From positions 66,824 to 99,575 of the forward strand of contig DGIA01000012.1 in assembly GCA_002392965.1 (NCBI GenBank): a DNA stretch of 32,752 nt, read 5' to 3'. Under the pieces are notes generated by a model, which was given only the letters and a program-made list of their open reading frames with translations, did no database searches and was not told the DNA's origin. Positions 8,134 through 15,939 of the stretch are shown one piece after another. The DNA comes from Bacteroidales bacterium UBA3834. Its GTDB lineage: Bacteria > Bacteroidota > Bacteroidia > Bacteroidales > P3. The stretch's first letter is position 1. Each line of letters opens with the position of its first letter. Position numbers and translations under genes: made by a program.

Positions 8134-9041
8134 ATCGCAAAACAAAAATCATCCTGATTATAATCCTCACCCTCCTTCTGCTGGCCACCTTGGGACTCTA
8201 CTTCCTCCTCAACTCCCGAACCACCAACAGCGAACCCCGCCGCCTCTTCCTCCCCGAGGGCACCACCTACCAGGCCCTATGCGACAGCCTCGATGCCTCG
8301 CGCTCCTTCCGCCTCTTCGCCGAAACCCTGGGCCTCGACGAGCGCGTGCGTCCTGGCTCCTATGTCGTTGAACCCCACATGAGCAACCTCGCCCTTGTAA
8401 GAAAACTCCGCAATGGCCAGCAGGACCCCATACGCCTCACCATCGGCAAGTTCCGCACCCCGCAACAGCTTAACGACTACCTCAACAAGAAGCTGATGCG
8501 CAACGACTTCAACGTCACCCTTGACAGTTTCCACCTCATCCGGCCAGAAACCTACGAGTTCTATTGGACGGTCACCCCCGGGCAGTTCATGCAGCGCATG
8601 AGAAAACAATACCAACGCGAGAATCTCGACAAGGAGACAGTCATACTCGCGTCAATAGTGGAGGAGGAGACCAACTACAATCCGGAGAAACCGCTGATTG
8701 CCAGCGTTTACCTCAACCGGTTGAGACGCGGGATGCCACTTCAGGCCGACCCGACGGTGAAGTATGCCGTGGGCGACTTCACCCTCAGGCGCATACTGAA
8801 CAAACATCTCGCCACCGAAAGTCCCTTCAACACCTACCTCCACACAGGCCTGCCGCCTGCGCCCATCTGCACCCCCTCCAAAACCAGTATCGATGCCGTC
8901 ATCAACGCACCTCAAACCGACTACCTCTACTTCTGTGCCTCCGACAAGATGGACGGCACCCACCGCTTCGCCGCCACCCTCGCCGAACACAACCGCAACG
9001 CCGCCGCCTTCCACACAGCCCTCAACCGCCGAGGTATATAG
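8130..9041 (+). CDS. mltG: Endolytic murein transglycosylase MltG (YceG-like), compact form
   Basis: It cleaves nascent peptidoglycan strands and is thought to end glycan elongation. It has one N-terminal transmembrane helix (about 6-27, IILIIILTLLLLATLGLYF), and the rest lies in the periplasm. The catalytic motif ILASIVEEETNY carries the conserved glutamate; LNRLRRGMPLQADPTV and GLPPAPICTPS are also family motifs. The protein is 303 aa, against roughly 330-350 in relatives. The shortfall lies mainly in the linker between the LysM-like region and the catalytic domain (about residues 125-165). The start at 8130 is the ATG overlapping the acetyltransferase stop and gives MNRKTKIILI. An upstream extension to 8058 would overlap the acetyltransferase and is rejected. 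Confidence 0.94.
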   Translation: MNRKTKIILIIILTLLLLATLGLYFLLNSRTTNSEPRRLFLPEGTTYQALCDSLDASRSFRLFAETLGLDERVRPGSYVVEPHMSNLALVRKLRNGQQDPIRLTIGKFRTPQQLNDYLNKKLMRNDFNVTLDSFHLIRPETYEFYWTVTPGQFMQRMRKQYQRENLDKETVILASIVEEETNYNPEKPLIASVYLNRLRRGMPLQADPTVKYAVGDFTLRRILNKHLATESPFNTYLHTGLPPAPICTPSKTSIDAVINAPQTDYLYFCASDKMDGTHRFAATLAEHNRNAAAFHTALNRRGI

Positions 9042-9048
9042 CTTTTCA

Positions 9049-9213
9049 CATCCTTAGGTCATCAATAGGTCATCAATAGGTCATCAATAGGTCATCCTTA
9101 GGTCATCCTTAGGTCATCCTTAGGTCATCCCTTAGGTCATCACTAGGTCATCACTAGGTCATCACTAGGTCATCACTAGGTCATCACTAGGTCATCACTA
9201 GGTCGTCCTTGAA
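9049..9213. repeat. Tandem array of about 15 units, 11-bp period (TCATCnnTAGG)
   Basis: The array begins 8 bp after the mltG stop. Units stand in uniform blocks: one partial copy (9049-9058), three of TCATCAATAGG (9059-9091), three of TCATCCTTAGG (9092-9124), one 12-bp variant (9125-9136), six of TCATCACTAGG (9137-9202) and one degenerate unit (9203-9213). Only the two or three middle bases vary between blocks. There are no spacers, so it is not a CRISPR. The 11-bp unit cannot code for a repeated peptide in one frame. The block order suggests growth by local duplication. Confidence 0.95.
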
Positions 9214-9258
9214 TATCAAGGTGTAGCAGACTGTTAAAAATGGTTAATTTTCGCTTAA

Positions 9259-9280
9259 TTTGACAACAAAATGTGTCAAA
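9259..9280. promoter_or_regulatory. Perfect inverted repeat TTTGACA-N8-TGTCAAA
   Basis: Two 7-bp arms (9259-9265 and 9274-9280) flank an 8-bp spacer. The right arm ends 25 bp before the -7 element of the surface-protein promoter, so the site overlaps or abuts the expected -33 region. This is where a dimeric regulator could act. No regulator is assigned. Confidence 0.5.
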
Positions 9281-9305
9281 GGGGCATCTATTGGGATAAA
9301 AATCG

Positions 9306-9314
9306 TATCTTTGC
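9306..9314 (+). promoter_or_regulatory. Bacteroidota -7 element for the surface-protein operon
   Basis: TATCTTTGC matches the Bacteroidota -7 consensus TAnnTTTG. No TTTG lies at the usual 19-21 bp distance upstream; instead the inverted repeat at 9259-9280 is there. Transcription would begin near 9320, leaving a leader of only about 10-15 nt before the ATG at 9329. Confidence 0.65.
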
Positions 9315-9328
9315 ATGATTATTCATTC

Positions 9329-11863
9329 ATGGAGATGAAGACTATCAGTCGAATTATCAGCATAATAGGCATCGTACTAATAATGTACGGGCTCGCCCCC
9401 ACGCGCGCGGAGGCACAGGCTCCCTATGGGCCCAGCGACCCGAGCGAGCCGATGGAGTGCGGCCAGTACCAATGGCCGATGGTGCAGTCGCCCTGCCCGG
9501 AGGTACAGATCAAGCAGAAACATGACCACACGCCCCTGAAGCAATACCGCGCGAACGGGTGGGACACGGTGGTGACCTGCACACAGACCGAGCTGGAGCT
9601 TTCCTGCATGCCCTACATACCGGTGCAATACTTCAACGGGCAATACACCGTGGATACCATCCCCTTCGACCCGCCCGACCCCACCTTCGCTGGCGGCACA
9701 AAGATGCCGGTGAACACCGACGACGACTTCGCCGCCACCCCGACCGAGATTCCGTTCCCCTTCTTTTTCTTCGGCCATCAAAAAAGCCACTTCGTACTGG
9801 GCGCCAACGGCTTGATTTCTTTCAACACGAGCACGGCAGGCAAATACTGCCCCTGGCGGTTCTCAGCCACTCTGCCGTGGACGAACAACAAGGCCGGTGT
9901 CCCCGGCTCGATGGGTTGCACGACGGCGGAGATGCGCGACGCGATATACGGCATCTATGAAGACACCCACCCCGTGGCGGCCTACCTGCACGGCGACCAG
10001 GGCATCTACTACGGCATCCAGGGCGAGGCACCCTGCCGCAAAATCATCGCCTCGTGGAACGGCATCCCCACCTTCCCCGGCACCCGCAACCTCGACAACC
10101 GCTGCACCTACCAGATTGTCTGCTATGAAGGGTCGAACATCATCGAGGTGCACGTGAAGCGCCGTGGGGTGAACACCAACTGGCAGAACGGCATGGGCAT
10201 GCTGGGCATACAGAACGCCACAGGCCTGCCTCAGCAACCCGACACCATCCCCACCTCGCCGATGGTGTTTGTGGCGCCCAACTCGCCGGCCGCCTACTAC
10301 CCCGTGGGCAAGAACCTCTTCAACACCCCGCTCGACAGCATCGCCTTCCGCTTCACTCCCCAGGGCAATTCCTTCCCCACCAGCCACTGGTACCGCATAT
10401 TCGACGACGGACGGCCCGATCACCAGCTGACGCAGGACCCCGAGGACACGAACGGCTGGTGCGAGCCGATGCAGCAGGACCAACCGGCGTCGATGCAGCA
10501 GTTTCCCACCTGCAAGAAGTTGAGCCGCGCCCATGTCAGGCCGACGGAGAACTCGCGCTATGCCTTCCGGGTGATTTATTCGGATGCCGCCGGCGTGGTG
10601 CGCACCATCGGCGACACCATCACCATCGGCATGGACACGGCCCACCGCCTGACCTTGCGCCCCTCCGAAGGGACCCCGGCCGACACATCGATGAGCATCT
10701 GCTCGGGCACCAACGCCAGGCTGATGATAGAATACCCCCCGTTGCAGGACACGGTGAGCACGGACCTCACCATCACGCGCCTCAACAACGGCGCCACGCT
10801 GCCCGACAGCCTCCTTGTGCTGGGCGAACTCTATGAAGACGAGGTGGCGGGCCTGAAGCGCATCCCCGCCCTGCTCTATCCCGACAGCACCGCCCTCAAC
10901 GTGCGTCCGGGACACATCGACTCAATTCTGATACAATACACCGCCCACTTTGTGAGCGGATGCCCCCAGACGAAATACTTCCTGCTGCGCACCTTCCCCT
11001 CCTACGACACCATCATCCGCGACACCATCTGCGAAGGAGAGACCTACCATTGGGCGGTGGATGGACACGACTACCGCCAGAGCACCACAGCGCCCCGAGT
11101 GACCCTTCCCACGGCGGTGGCCAACTGCGACTCGGTGGTCCGCCTGCACCTGAAGGTGGTGCCGGCCAGCTTCTCCATCGACCACATCAGCGACTGCAAG
11201 CCTGTGACCTGGCAGAACGGCGTCACATACACCGTGAGCAACGACGCCACAGCGGCCACCGACACGGTGAGGCTCAAGAACTCGGCAGGATGCGACTCGA
11301 CGGTGCAGCTGGAGCTGAGCATCTACCCGATGACCACCAGCATCGGGTCAAGCCTGGAATACTTCGACCTGGACCACTTTGAAGTGGAGCTGACCGACCT
11401 CTCGGTCAACGGAGCCCGCCGCAACTGGATATTCCCCGACGGCGAGACGGCCACGACGCCGACCACCTACTACACCATTCCCCTGAGCGCCGAAGAAGCC
11501 ACCATCAAGATGGTGGAATACAGCGAGCACGGATGTGTGGATACCGCCTATATCACCCTGCCCTTCCGCAAGGATGTCATCTGGGTGCCCAACACCTTCA
11601 CCCCCGAGAACCCGGGCAACAGCGACCGCAACGGCACCTTCGGCTCCACAAGCCGCCACCTGCTGAGTGAGGAGACGCTGATCTACAACCGACGGGGCGA
11701 GATGGTGTTCCACAGCCACGAGGTGGATGGCCGATGGGACGGACGCGACCTGAAAGGAAACCCGTGCCAGACAGGAGCCTATGTCTATGTCATACGCTAC
11801 ACCACCGAATACGAACCAAACATCACCCACACGCTGAAAGGCTCGGTGACGCTTTTGAGATAG
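9329..11863 (+). CDS. Secreted surface protein with T9SS type B C-terminal signal (paralogue 1)
   Basis: The protein is 844 aa. A signal peptide (about 1-30, ending AEA-QAP) is followed by a cysteine-containing N-terminal region (CGQYQWP, CPEVQIKQKHDHTP). A jelly-roll-like part follows, with PFPFFFFG, GANGLISFN, APCRKIIASWN and GIQNATG, a layout common in large gliding-motility-associated proteins. Further on are ICEGETYHW, DCKPVTW and CDSTVQL modules and a PKD-like domain. From about 752 to the end lies the T9SS type B sorting domain: VPNTFTPENPG, IYNRRGEMVFHS, WDGRDLKGNPCQTGAYVYV, KGSVTLLR. It should be exported by Sec, moved through T9SS and displayed or released; adhesion is a guess. An earlier TTG at 9260 lies before the promoter element and is rejected; ATG 9335 is an alternative start. 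Confidence 0.88.
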   Translation: MEMKTISRIISIIGIVLIMYGLAPTRAEAQAPYGPSDPSEPMECGQYQWPMVQSPCPEVQIKQKHDHTPLKQYRANGWDTVVTCTQTELELSCMPYIPVQYFNGQYTVDTIPFDPPDPTFAGGTKMPVNTDDDFAATPTEIPFPFFFFGHQKSHFVLGANGLISFNTSTAGKYCPWRFSATLPWTNNKAGVPGSMGCTTAEMRDAIYGIYEDTHPVAAYLHGDQGIYYGIQGEAPCRKIIASWNGIPTFPGTRNLDNRCTYQIVCYEGSNIIEVHVKRRGVNTNWQNGMGMLGIQNATGLPQQPDTIPTSPMVFVAPNSPAAYYPVGKNLFNTPLDSIAFRFTPQGNSFPTSHWYRIFDDGRPDHQLTQDPEDTNGWCEPMQQDQPASMQQFPTCKKLSRAHVRPTENSRYAFRVIYSDAAGVVRTIGDTITIGMDTAHRLTLRPSEGTPADTSMSICSGTNARLMIEYPPLQDTVSTDLTITRLNNGATLPDSLLVLGELYEDEVAGLKRIPALLYPDSTALNVRPGHIDSILIQYTAHFVSGCPQTKYFLLRTFPSYDTIIRDTICEGETYHWAVDGHDYRQSTTAPRVTLPTAVANCDSVVRLHLKVVPASFSIDHISDCKPVTWQNGVTYTVSNDATAATDTVRLKNSAGCDSTVQLELSIYPMTTSIGSSLEYFDLDHFEVELTDLSVNGARRNWIFPDGETATTPTTYYTIPLSAEEATIKMVEYSEHGCVDTAYITLPFRKDVIWVPNTFTPENPGNSDRNGTFGSTSRHLLSEETLIYNRRGEMVFHSHEVDGRWDGRDLKGNPCQTGAYVYVIRYTTEYEPNITHTLKGSVTLLR

Positions 11864-11906
11864 AGTAATGAATTATGAGTTTAATGTGAAATCAATAATA
11901 AACAAT

Positions 11907-14441
11907 ATGCACAAACACATTCTTATCCTTGCCGCCGCGCTGCTGCTGACCGCCGCAGGCGCACAGGCACAGACGTTCACCGAATGGGGCACCAGCGACA
12001 CCACCCCAGCATGGGACTGCGGCCAATACCAATGGCCCGAAGTGCTGGCCCCCTGCCCCGAAGTGCAGATCAAGCAGAAGCACGACCACACCCCGCAGCA
12101 GAAATACCTCGAGCGCGGATGGGACACCGCCGTCACCTGCACCCAGCGCGAGTTGATCCTCTCCTGCATGCCCTACCTCCCCGTGCAGTTCTTCAACGGG
12201 CAATACACGGTGGATGAGATTCCCTACGACCCGGCCGACACCACCTTCCACTTCGGTACCCAGCTGCCGAACAACGACGACGACAAATTCTGCGCCCTGC
12301 AGCAGCTGCCGCAAAGCTCGGCCAACGGGGCCCACCCCTTCCCGTTCTACTTCTTCGGGAATAAAAAAACCTCGTTTGTGGCGGCAGGTAACGGTATTAT
12401 TGCATTCAACCCTTCAGCTGCAGGACAGCATTGCACCTACAATGTAAAGCCCCCCATCCCCTGGTCAAGCGACCCAAACGATCAAACTCACTATTACAGC
12501 ATTGATAATATTTACCGCGATGCCATCTACGGTGTGTATCAGGACACCGACCCAGGAGGAGATATGAGCGGGTTCCAAGGCATCTGGTACGGCATCAAGG
12601 ATGAATACCCCTGCCGCAAGATTATCGCATCCTACAACGAACTGCCCTGGTACCCCCACGGTAGCAATACCTCCAACCGACAGAGCTACCAGATCATCTG
12701 CTACGAGGGGTCGAACATCATCGAGATACACGTGAAGCGTCGCCGTCGCGGCGAGACAAACTGCGGTTGGTGCAACTGGGGCTTGATCGGCATCCAGAAC
12801 GCAGACGGCAAACCTCAGCAGCCAGGAGATCCCAACTCCCCCTCACGGTTCGTGCACGCTGGCGCCCATGCCGCCTATTTTCCCGTAGGGACGAACACCA
12901 TGACGAACGCCGAGCAGATTGACATGACGGCCTATCGTTTCACCCCCCAAGGCCTCACCGAGACAGAAAACTACTGGATTCGCATATTCGACAACGGCGA
13001 CACCGCGCGCCTGACCAGGGATCCGGAAGACACCAACGGCTACTACATCCCCATGCAGGTGAACCTGCCGGCCTACGAGCGCGAATTCCCTTCATGCGAA
13101 ACCCTCACGCTGGCCTACATCAAGCCCAAACGAACCTCCAAGTACTGCTTCGTGCTGCGCTTCCAGAACGCCGACAGCATGTGGTACAACCTGCGCGACA
13201 CCATCGTCGTCGGTGTCGATAACGACAACTTCACGTCGCTGCACCCCGTGGATACCACAGCCGACATCCACTCGAAGAACATCTGCGCCGGCCAGACAGC
13301 CGACCTCACGCTGGATTTCCCCTCGCTGAACGACACGACCGGCACCAGCTGGCACCTGGCACGCATCAGCGACGGACAAGAGATACAACTGCCGCTGAAC
13401 CTGCTGCAGATAGGCCAGATACAAGCCGACGACTCGCTGAAGCACATCTCCGTCAAACTGAACTCGGCCAACCTGCCCGCGGAGGGAACCCGAGAGAACA
13501 AGATCGACAGCATCTTCATCCAGGTCAGTATGTCGTACAACAACGGCTGCGACAGCAACTCGAACTGCATGGTGTGCATCTACCCGAACTTCGACACGGT
13601 GGTGAAAGTGGTCAGATGCCAGGGAGAGTCGTTCTACTGGGATTTGACCGGCGAGACCTACCGCACGGATACACAACTCCGCGTGGATACGGTGTCGATG
13701 CCCAAATGCGACAGCATCGTGCACCTGGATCTGAAGTTCCTGACCGTGCGCCACATAGTGAAGCATGTGTCTGACTGCAAGCCCTACACCTGGACCGACG
13801 GCAACGGACAGACCTACTACCATAGCAACGCCTCGACGTCGGCCAACGACACGGTGAGAGTGCTGAACGAATTCGGCTGCGAGGACATCGTACAGCTCGA
13901 CTTCACGCTGTATCCACTGACCCCCCGCATCCACACGAACATCGACCACTTCACCTATGACCAGACGACCGTGGAGCTGACCGATGTGTCGGAAGGCGGC
14001 AACAGCAGCCTGTGGAAGATGCCCGACGGGTCGGAACAGACGGGAACACAAGCGTTCTACACAGCCCCGCTCGACATCGAAGAGGCCAAAATCATACTGG
14101 TGGCCGGCAGCCCCTACGGATGCAGCGCCGACACATCGGTAGTGATACCCTTCAACAAGGAAACCCTCTACATGCCCAACATCTTCACTCCCGGCAACAC
14201 GGCGGGCGACAACCACTTCGGTCCCGTCAGCGAGCATACCCTGACCCAGGAGATGTACATCTACAACCGTCGCGGCGAACTGGTGTTCCAATGCGACGAG
14301 GTGAACTGCCAATGGGACGGCCGCGACTCGAAAGGGAACCTCTGCGAGCAGGGAACCTACGTCTATTTCGTGCGCTATACCAACATTTTTGAACCCGACC
14401 GTACAAGAGTGAAAAAAGGCACGGTGACGCTGGTGAGGTAA
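11907..14441 (+). CDS. Secreted surface protein with T9SS type B C-terminal signal (paralogue 2)
   Basis: It is a tandem paralogue of the preceding gene and, with these starts, has the same length of 844 aa. The ATG at 11907 gives a clean signal peptide (MHKHILILAAALLLTAAGAQA); an ATG at 11868 would put 13 extra residues before it. The order of parts is the same: CGQYQWPEV, CPEVQIKQKHDHTP, LSCMPYLPVQFFNGQYTVD, PFPFYFFG, PCRKIIASYN, GIQNADG, DCKPYTW, then the type B sorting domain from about 754 (MPNIFTPGNT, IYNRRGELVFQ, WDGRDSKGNLCEQGTYVYF, KGTVTLVR). The central third is the most different between the two, for example extra residues around NDQTHYYSIDN. It starts 43 bp after paralogue 1 and is probably co-transcribed with it. 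Confidence 0.88.
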   Translation: MHKHILILAAALLLTAAGAQAQTFTEWGTSDTTPAWDCGQYQWPEVLAPCPEVQIKQKHDHTPQQKYLERGWDTAVTCTQRELILSCMPYLPVQFFNGQYTVDEIPYDPADTTFHFGTQLPNNDDDKFCALQQLPQSSANGAHPFPFYFFGNKKTSFVAAGNGIIAFNPSAAGQHCTYNVKPPIPWSSDPNDQTHYYSIDNIYRDAIYGVYQDTDPGGDMSGFQGIWYGIKDEYPCRKIIASYNELPWYPHGSNTSNRQSYQIICYEGSNIIEIHVKRRRRGETNCGWCNWGLIGIQNADGKPQQPGDPNSPSRFVHAGAHAAYFPVGTNTMTNAEQIDMTAYRFTPQGLTETENYWIRIFDNGDTARLTRDPEDTNGYYIPMQVNLPAYEREFPSCETLTLAYIKPKRTSKYCFVLRFQNADSMWYNLRDTIVVGVDNDNFTSLHPVDTTADIHSKNICAGQTADLTLDFPSLNDTTGTSWHLARISDGQEIQLPLNLLQIGQIQADDSLKHISVKLNSANLPAEGTRENKIDSIFIQVSMSYNNGCDSNSNCMVCIYPNFDTVVKVVRCQGESFYWDLTGETYRTDTQLRVDTVSMPKCDSIVHLDLKFLTVRHIVKHVSDCKPYTWTDGNGQTYYHSNASTSANDTVRVLNEFGCEDIVQLDFTLYPLTPRIHTNIDHFTYDQTTVELTDVSEGGNSSLWKMPDGSEQTGTQAFYTAPLDIEEAKIILVAGSPYGCSADTSVVIPFNKETLYMPNIFTPGNTAGDNHFGPVSEHTLTQEMYIYNRRGELVFQCDEVNCQWDGRDSKGNLCEQGTYVYFVRYTNIFEPDRTRVKKGTVTLVR

Positions 14442-14459
14442 AAGAATAAAAAAACCGAG

Positions 14460-15443
14460 ATGAGAATAGCAGTCATAGGAGCCACCGGGCTAGTTGGGCG
14501 CGAGATGCTCACAGTGCTGGAGGAAAGAGGCTTCGGGAAAGAGGAAGTGATGGCGGCCGCATCGCCCAAGTCGGCAGGCAAGAAGATAGGCTTCGCCGGC
14601 AGGGAGCTGACGGTGCAGAGCGTGGAAGATGTCATCGCCGCCCGTCCGGAGTATGCCATCTTCTCGGCCGGAGCGGCAGCCTCACGGCAGTATGCCCCCC
14701 GTTTTGCCGAAGTGGGCACCACGGTGATAGACAACAGCTCGGCCTGGCGGAAGCTGCCCGAGATACCGCTGGTGGTGCCCGAGATAAACCTTGACGCCAT
14801 CAAACCCACAGATCGCATCATCGCCAACCCCAACTGCTCCACCATCCAGATGGTGCTGGCCCTCTCGGCCCTGCAACGGGAATACGGCATCCGCCGGCTG
14901 GTCATAGCCACCTATCAGAGCATCACCGGCACCGGCATCAAGGCTGTGCGCCAGCTGGAAGCCGAGGAACAAGGGCACACCCCGTCCGAGATGGCGTATG
15001 CCTACCCCATCCATCGCAACCTCTTCCCCCACGGGGGTGACTTTCAGGAGGACGGATACACCACCGAAGAGCAGAAACTGGTGGATGAAACCCGCAAGAT
15101 ATTCGCCGACCCGACGATACAAATCACCGCCACCGTGGTAAGAGTGCCCGTGGTGGGTGGACACAGCGAGGCTGTGAATGTGGAGTTGAGGAAAGACTAC
15201 GACCTCGAGGAAGTACGCCAGCTCATCGCCGCCACCCCGGGGATTATCCTCTATGACAATCCGGCCGAAAACCAATACCCCATGCCCATCCTGTCCCACC
15301 ATCGCGACGAGGTGTGGGTGGGACGCCTGCGACGTGACCACTCGCAACCCAACAGCCTCAACCTGTGGGTGGTGGCCGACAACATACGCAAAGGCGCCGC
15401 TACCAACGCCATCGAGATTATGGAGGGATTGATCAGGAGATAA
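14460..15443 (+). CDS. asd: Aspartate-semialdehyde dehydrogenase
   Basis: It reduces aspartyl phosphate to aspartate semialdehyde with NADPH, the branch point to lysine/diaminopimelate, threonine and methionine. The protein is 327 aa. The N-terminal Rossmann motif is IGATGLVGREM (6-16). The active-site cysteine is C126 in NPNCSTIQ, with Q153 in TYQSITGTG and H235 in VVGGHSEAVNVE. It lies 18 bp after the second surface-protein gene and 13 bp before gldH. Diaminopimelate from this pathway feeds peptidoglycan, but it has no obvious functional link with the cargo genes upstream. Confidence 0.95.
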   Translation: MRIAVIGATGLVGREMLTVLEERGFGKEEVMAAASPKSAGKKIGFAGRELTVQSVEDVIAARPEYAIFSAGAAASRQYAPRFAEVGTTVIDNSSAWRKLPEIPLVVPEINLDAIKPTDRIIANPNCSTIQMVLALSALQREYGIRRLVIATYQSITGTGIKAVRQLEAEEQGHTPSEMAYAYPIHRNLFPHGGDFQEDGYTTEEQKLVDETRKIFADPTIQITATVVRVPVVGGHSEAVNVELRKDYDLEEVRQLIAATPGIILYDNPAENQYPMPILSHHRDEVWVGRLRRDHSQPNSLNLWVVADNIRKGAATNAIEIMEGLIRR

Positions 15444-15456
15444 AGAGACAAGACCG

Positions 15457-15939
15457 ATGAAAAAGCTACTGATTGCAATGATGGGAGTGTGCCTGTTATG
15501 CTCCTGCAACAATAAAAAGATAATAGACGAAAAACATACGTTCGACCGCAATATCTGGAACCGCTTCACGATGGAGGAGTTCTCGTTCAATGTGCCAAAT
15601 ATCGACGACTACTACAACATAGACATCATGGTGGCGGTAGATACCCTACGCTACCGCTACGACATGGTGCCGCTGGCGGTGAACCTCATCAGCCCCGACG
15701 GGGAGAAACGCCGCATACTGACCAGCGTGGCCCTCAAAGAGAAAGACCGTTGGCGCGGCGAGATGAAGGACGGTTACCGTACCGCCCAAGGGCGTACGCG
15801 CAGCTACTTCAGCTTCAACAAAAAAGGCCAATACCAAATGGAGGTGGGACAACAGACCAGCCAGTACGACCTGGAAGGCATCCACAGCGTAGCCGTCAAA
15901 ATAGAGAAAGCCAAGTTAGACTACAGCAACCTTGATTGA
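15457..15939 (+). CDS. gldH: Gliding-motility lipoprotein GldH family
   Basis: The 160-aa lipoprotein has signal peptide MKKLLIAMMGVCLLCSC with lipobox LCSC; C17 is the likely lipidated residue and the +2 residue is Asn. The mature part fits GldH: FSFNVPNIDDYYNIDIMV, LISPDGEKR, DRWRGEM, FNKKGQYQMEVGQQT, LEGIHSVAVKIEKA. GldH is needed for gliding and T9SS function in Flavobacterium, but it is also kept in non-gliding Bacteroidales, where its task is unclear. Two T9SS cargo genes lie just upstream, which fits. The uvrC start codon overlaps its last codons. Confidence 0.85.
   Translation: MKKLLIAMMGVCLLCSCNNKKIIDEKHTFDRNIWNRFTMEEFSFNVPNIDDYYNIDIMVAVDTLRYRYDMVPLAVNLISPDGEKRRILTSVALKEKDRWRGEMKDGYRTAQGRTRSYFSFNKKGQYQMEVGQQTSQYDLEGIHSVAVKIEKAKLDYSNLD

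Noticed and set aside
9049..9213. CRISPR array
   Set aside because: Units are 11 bp with no spacers, and no cas genes are near.
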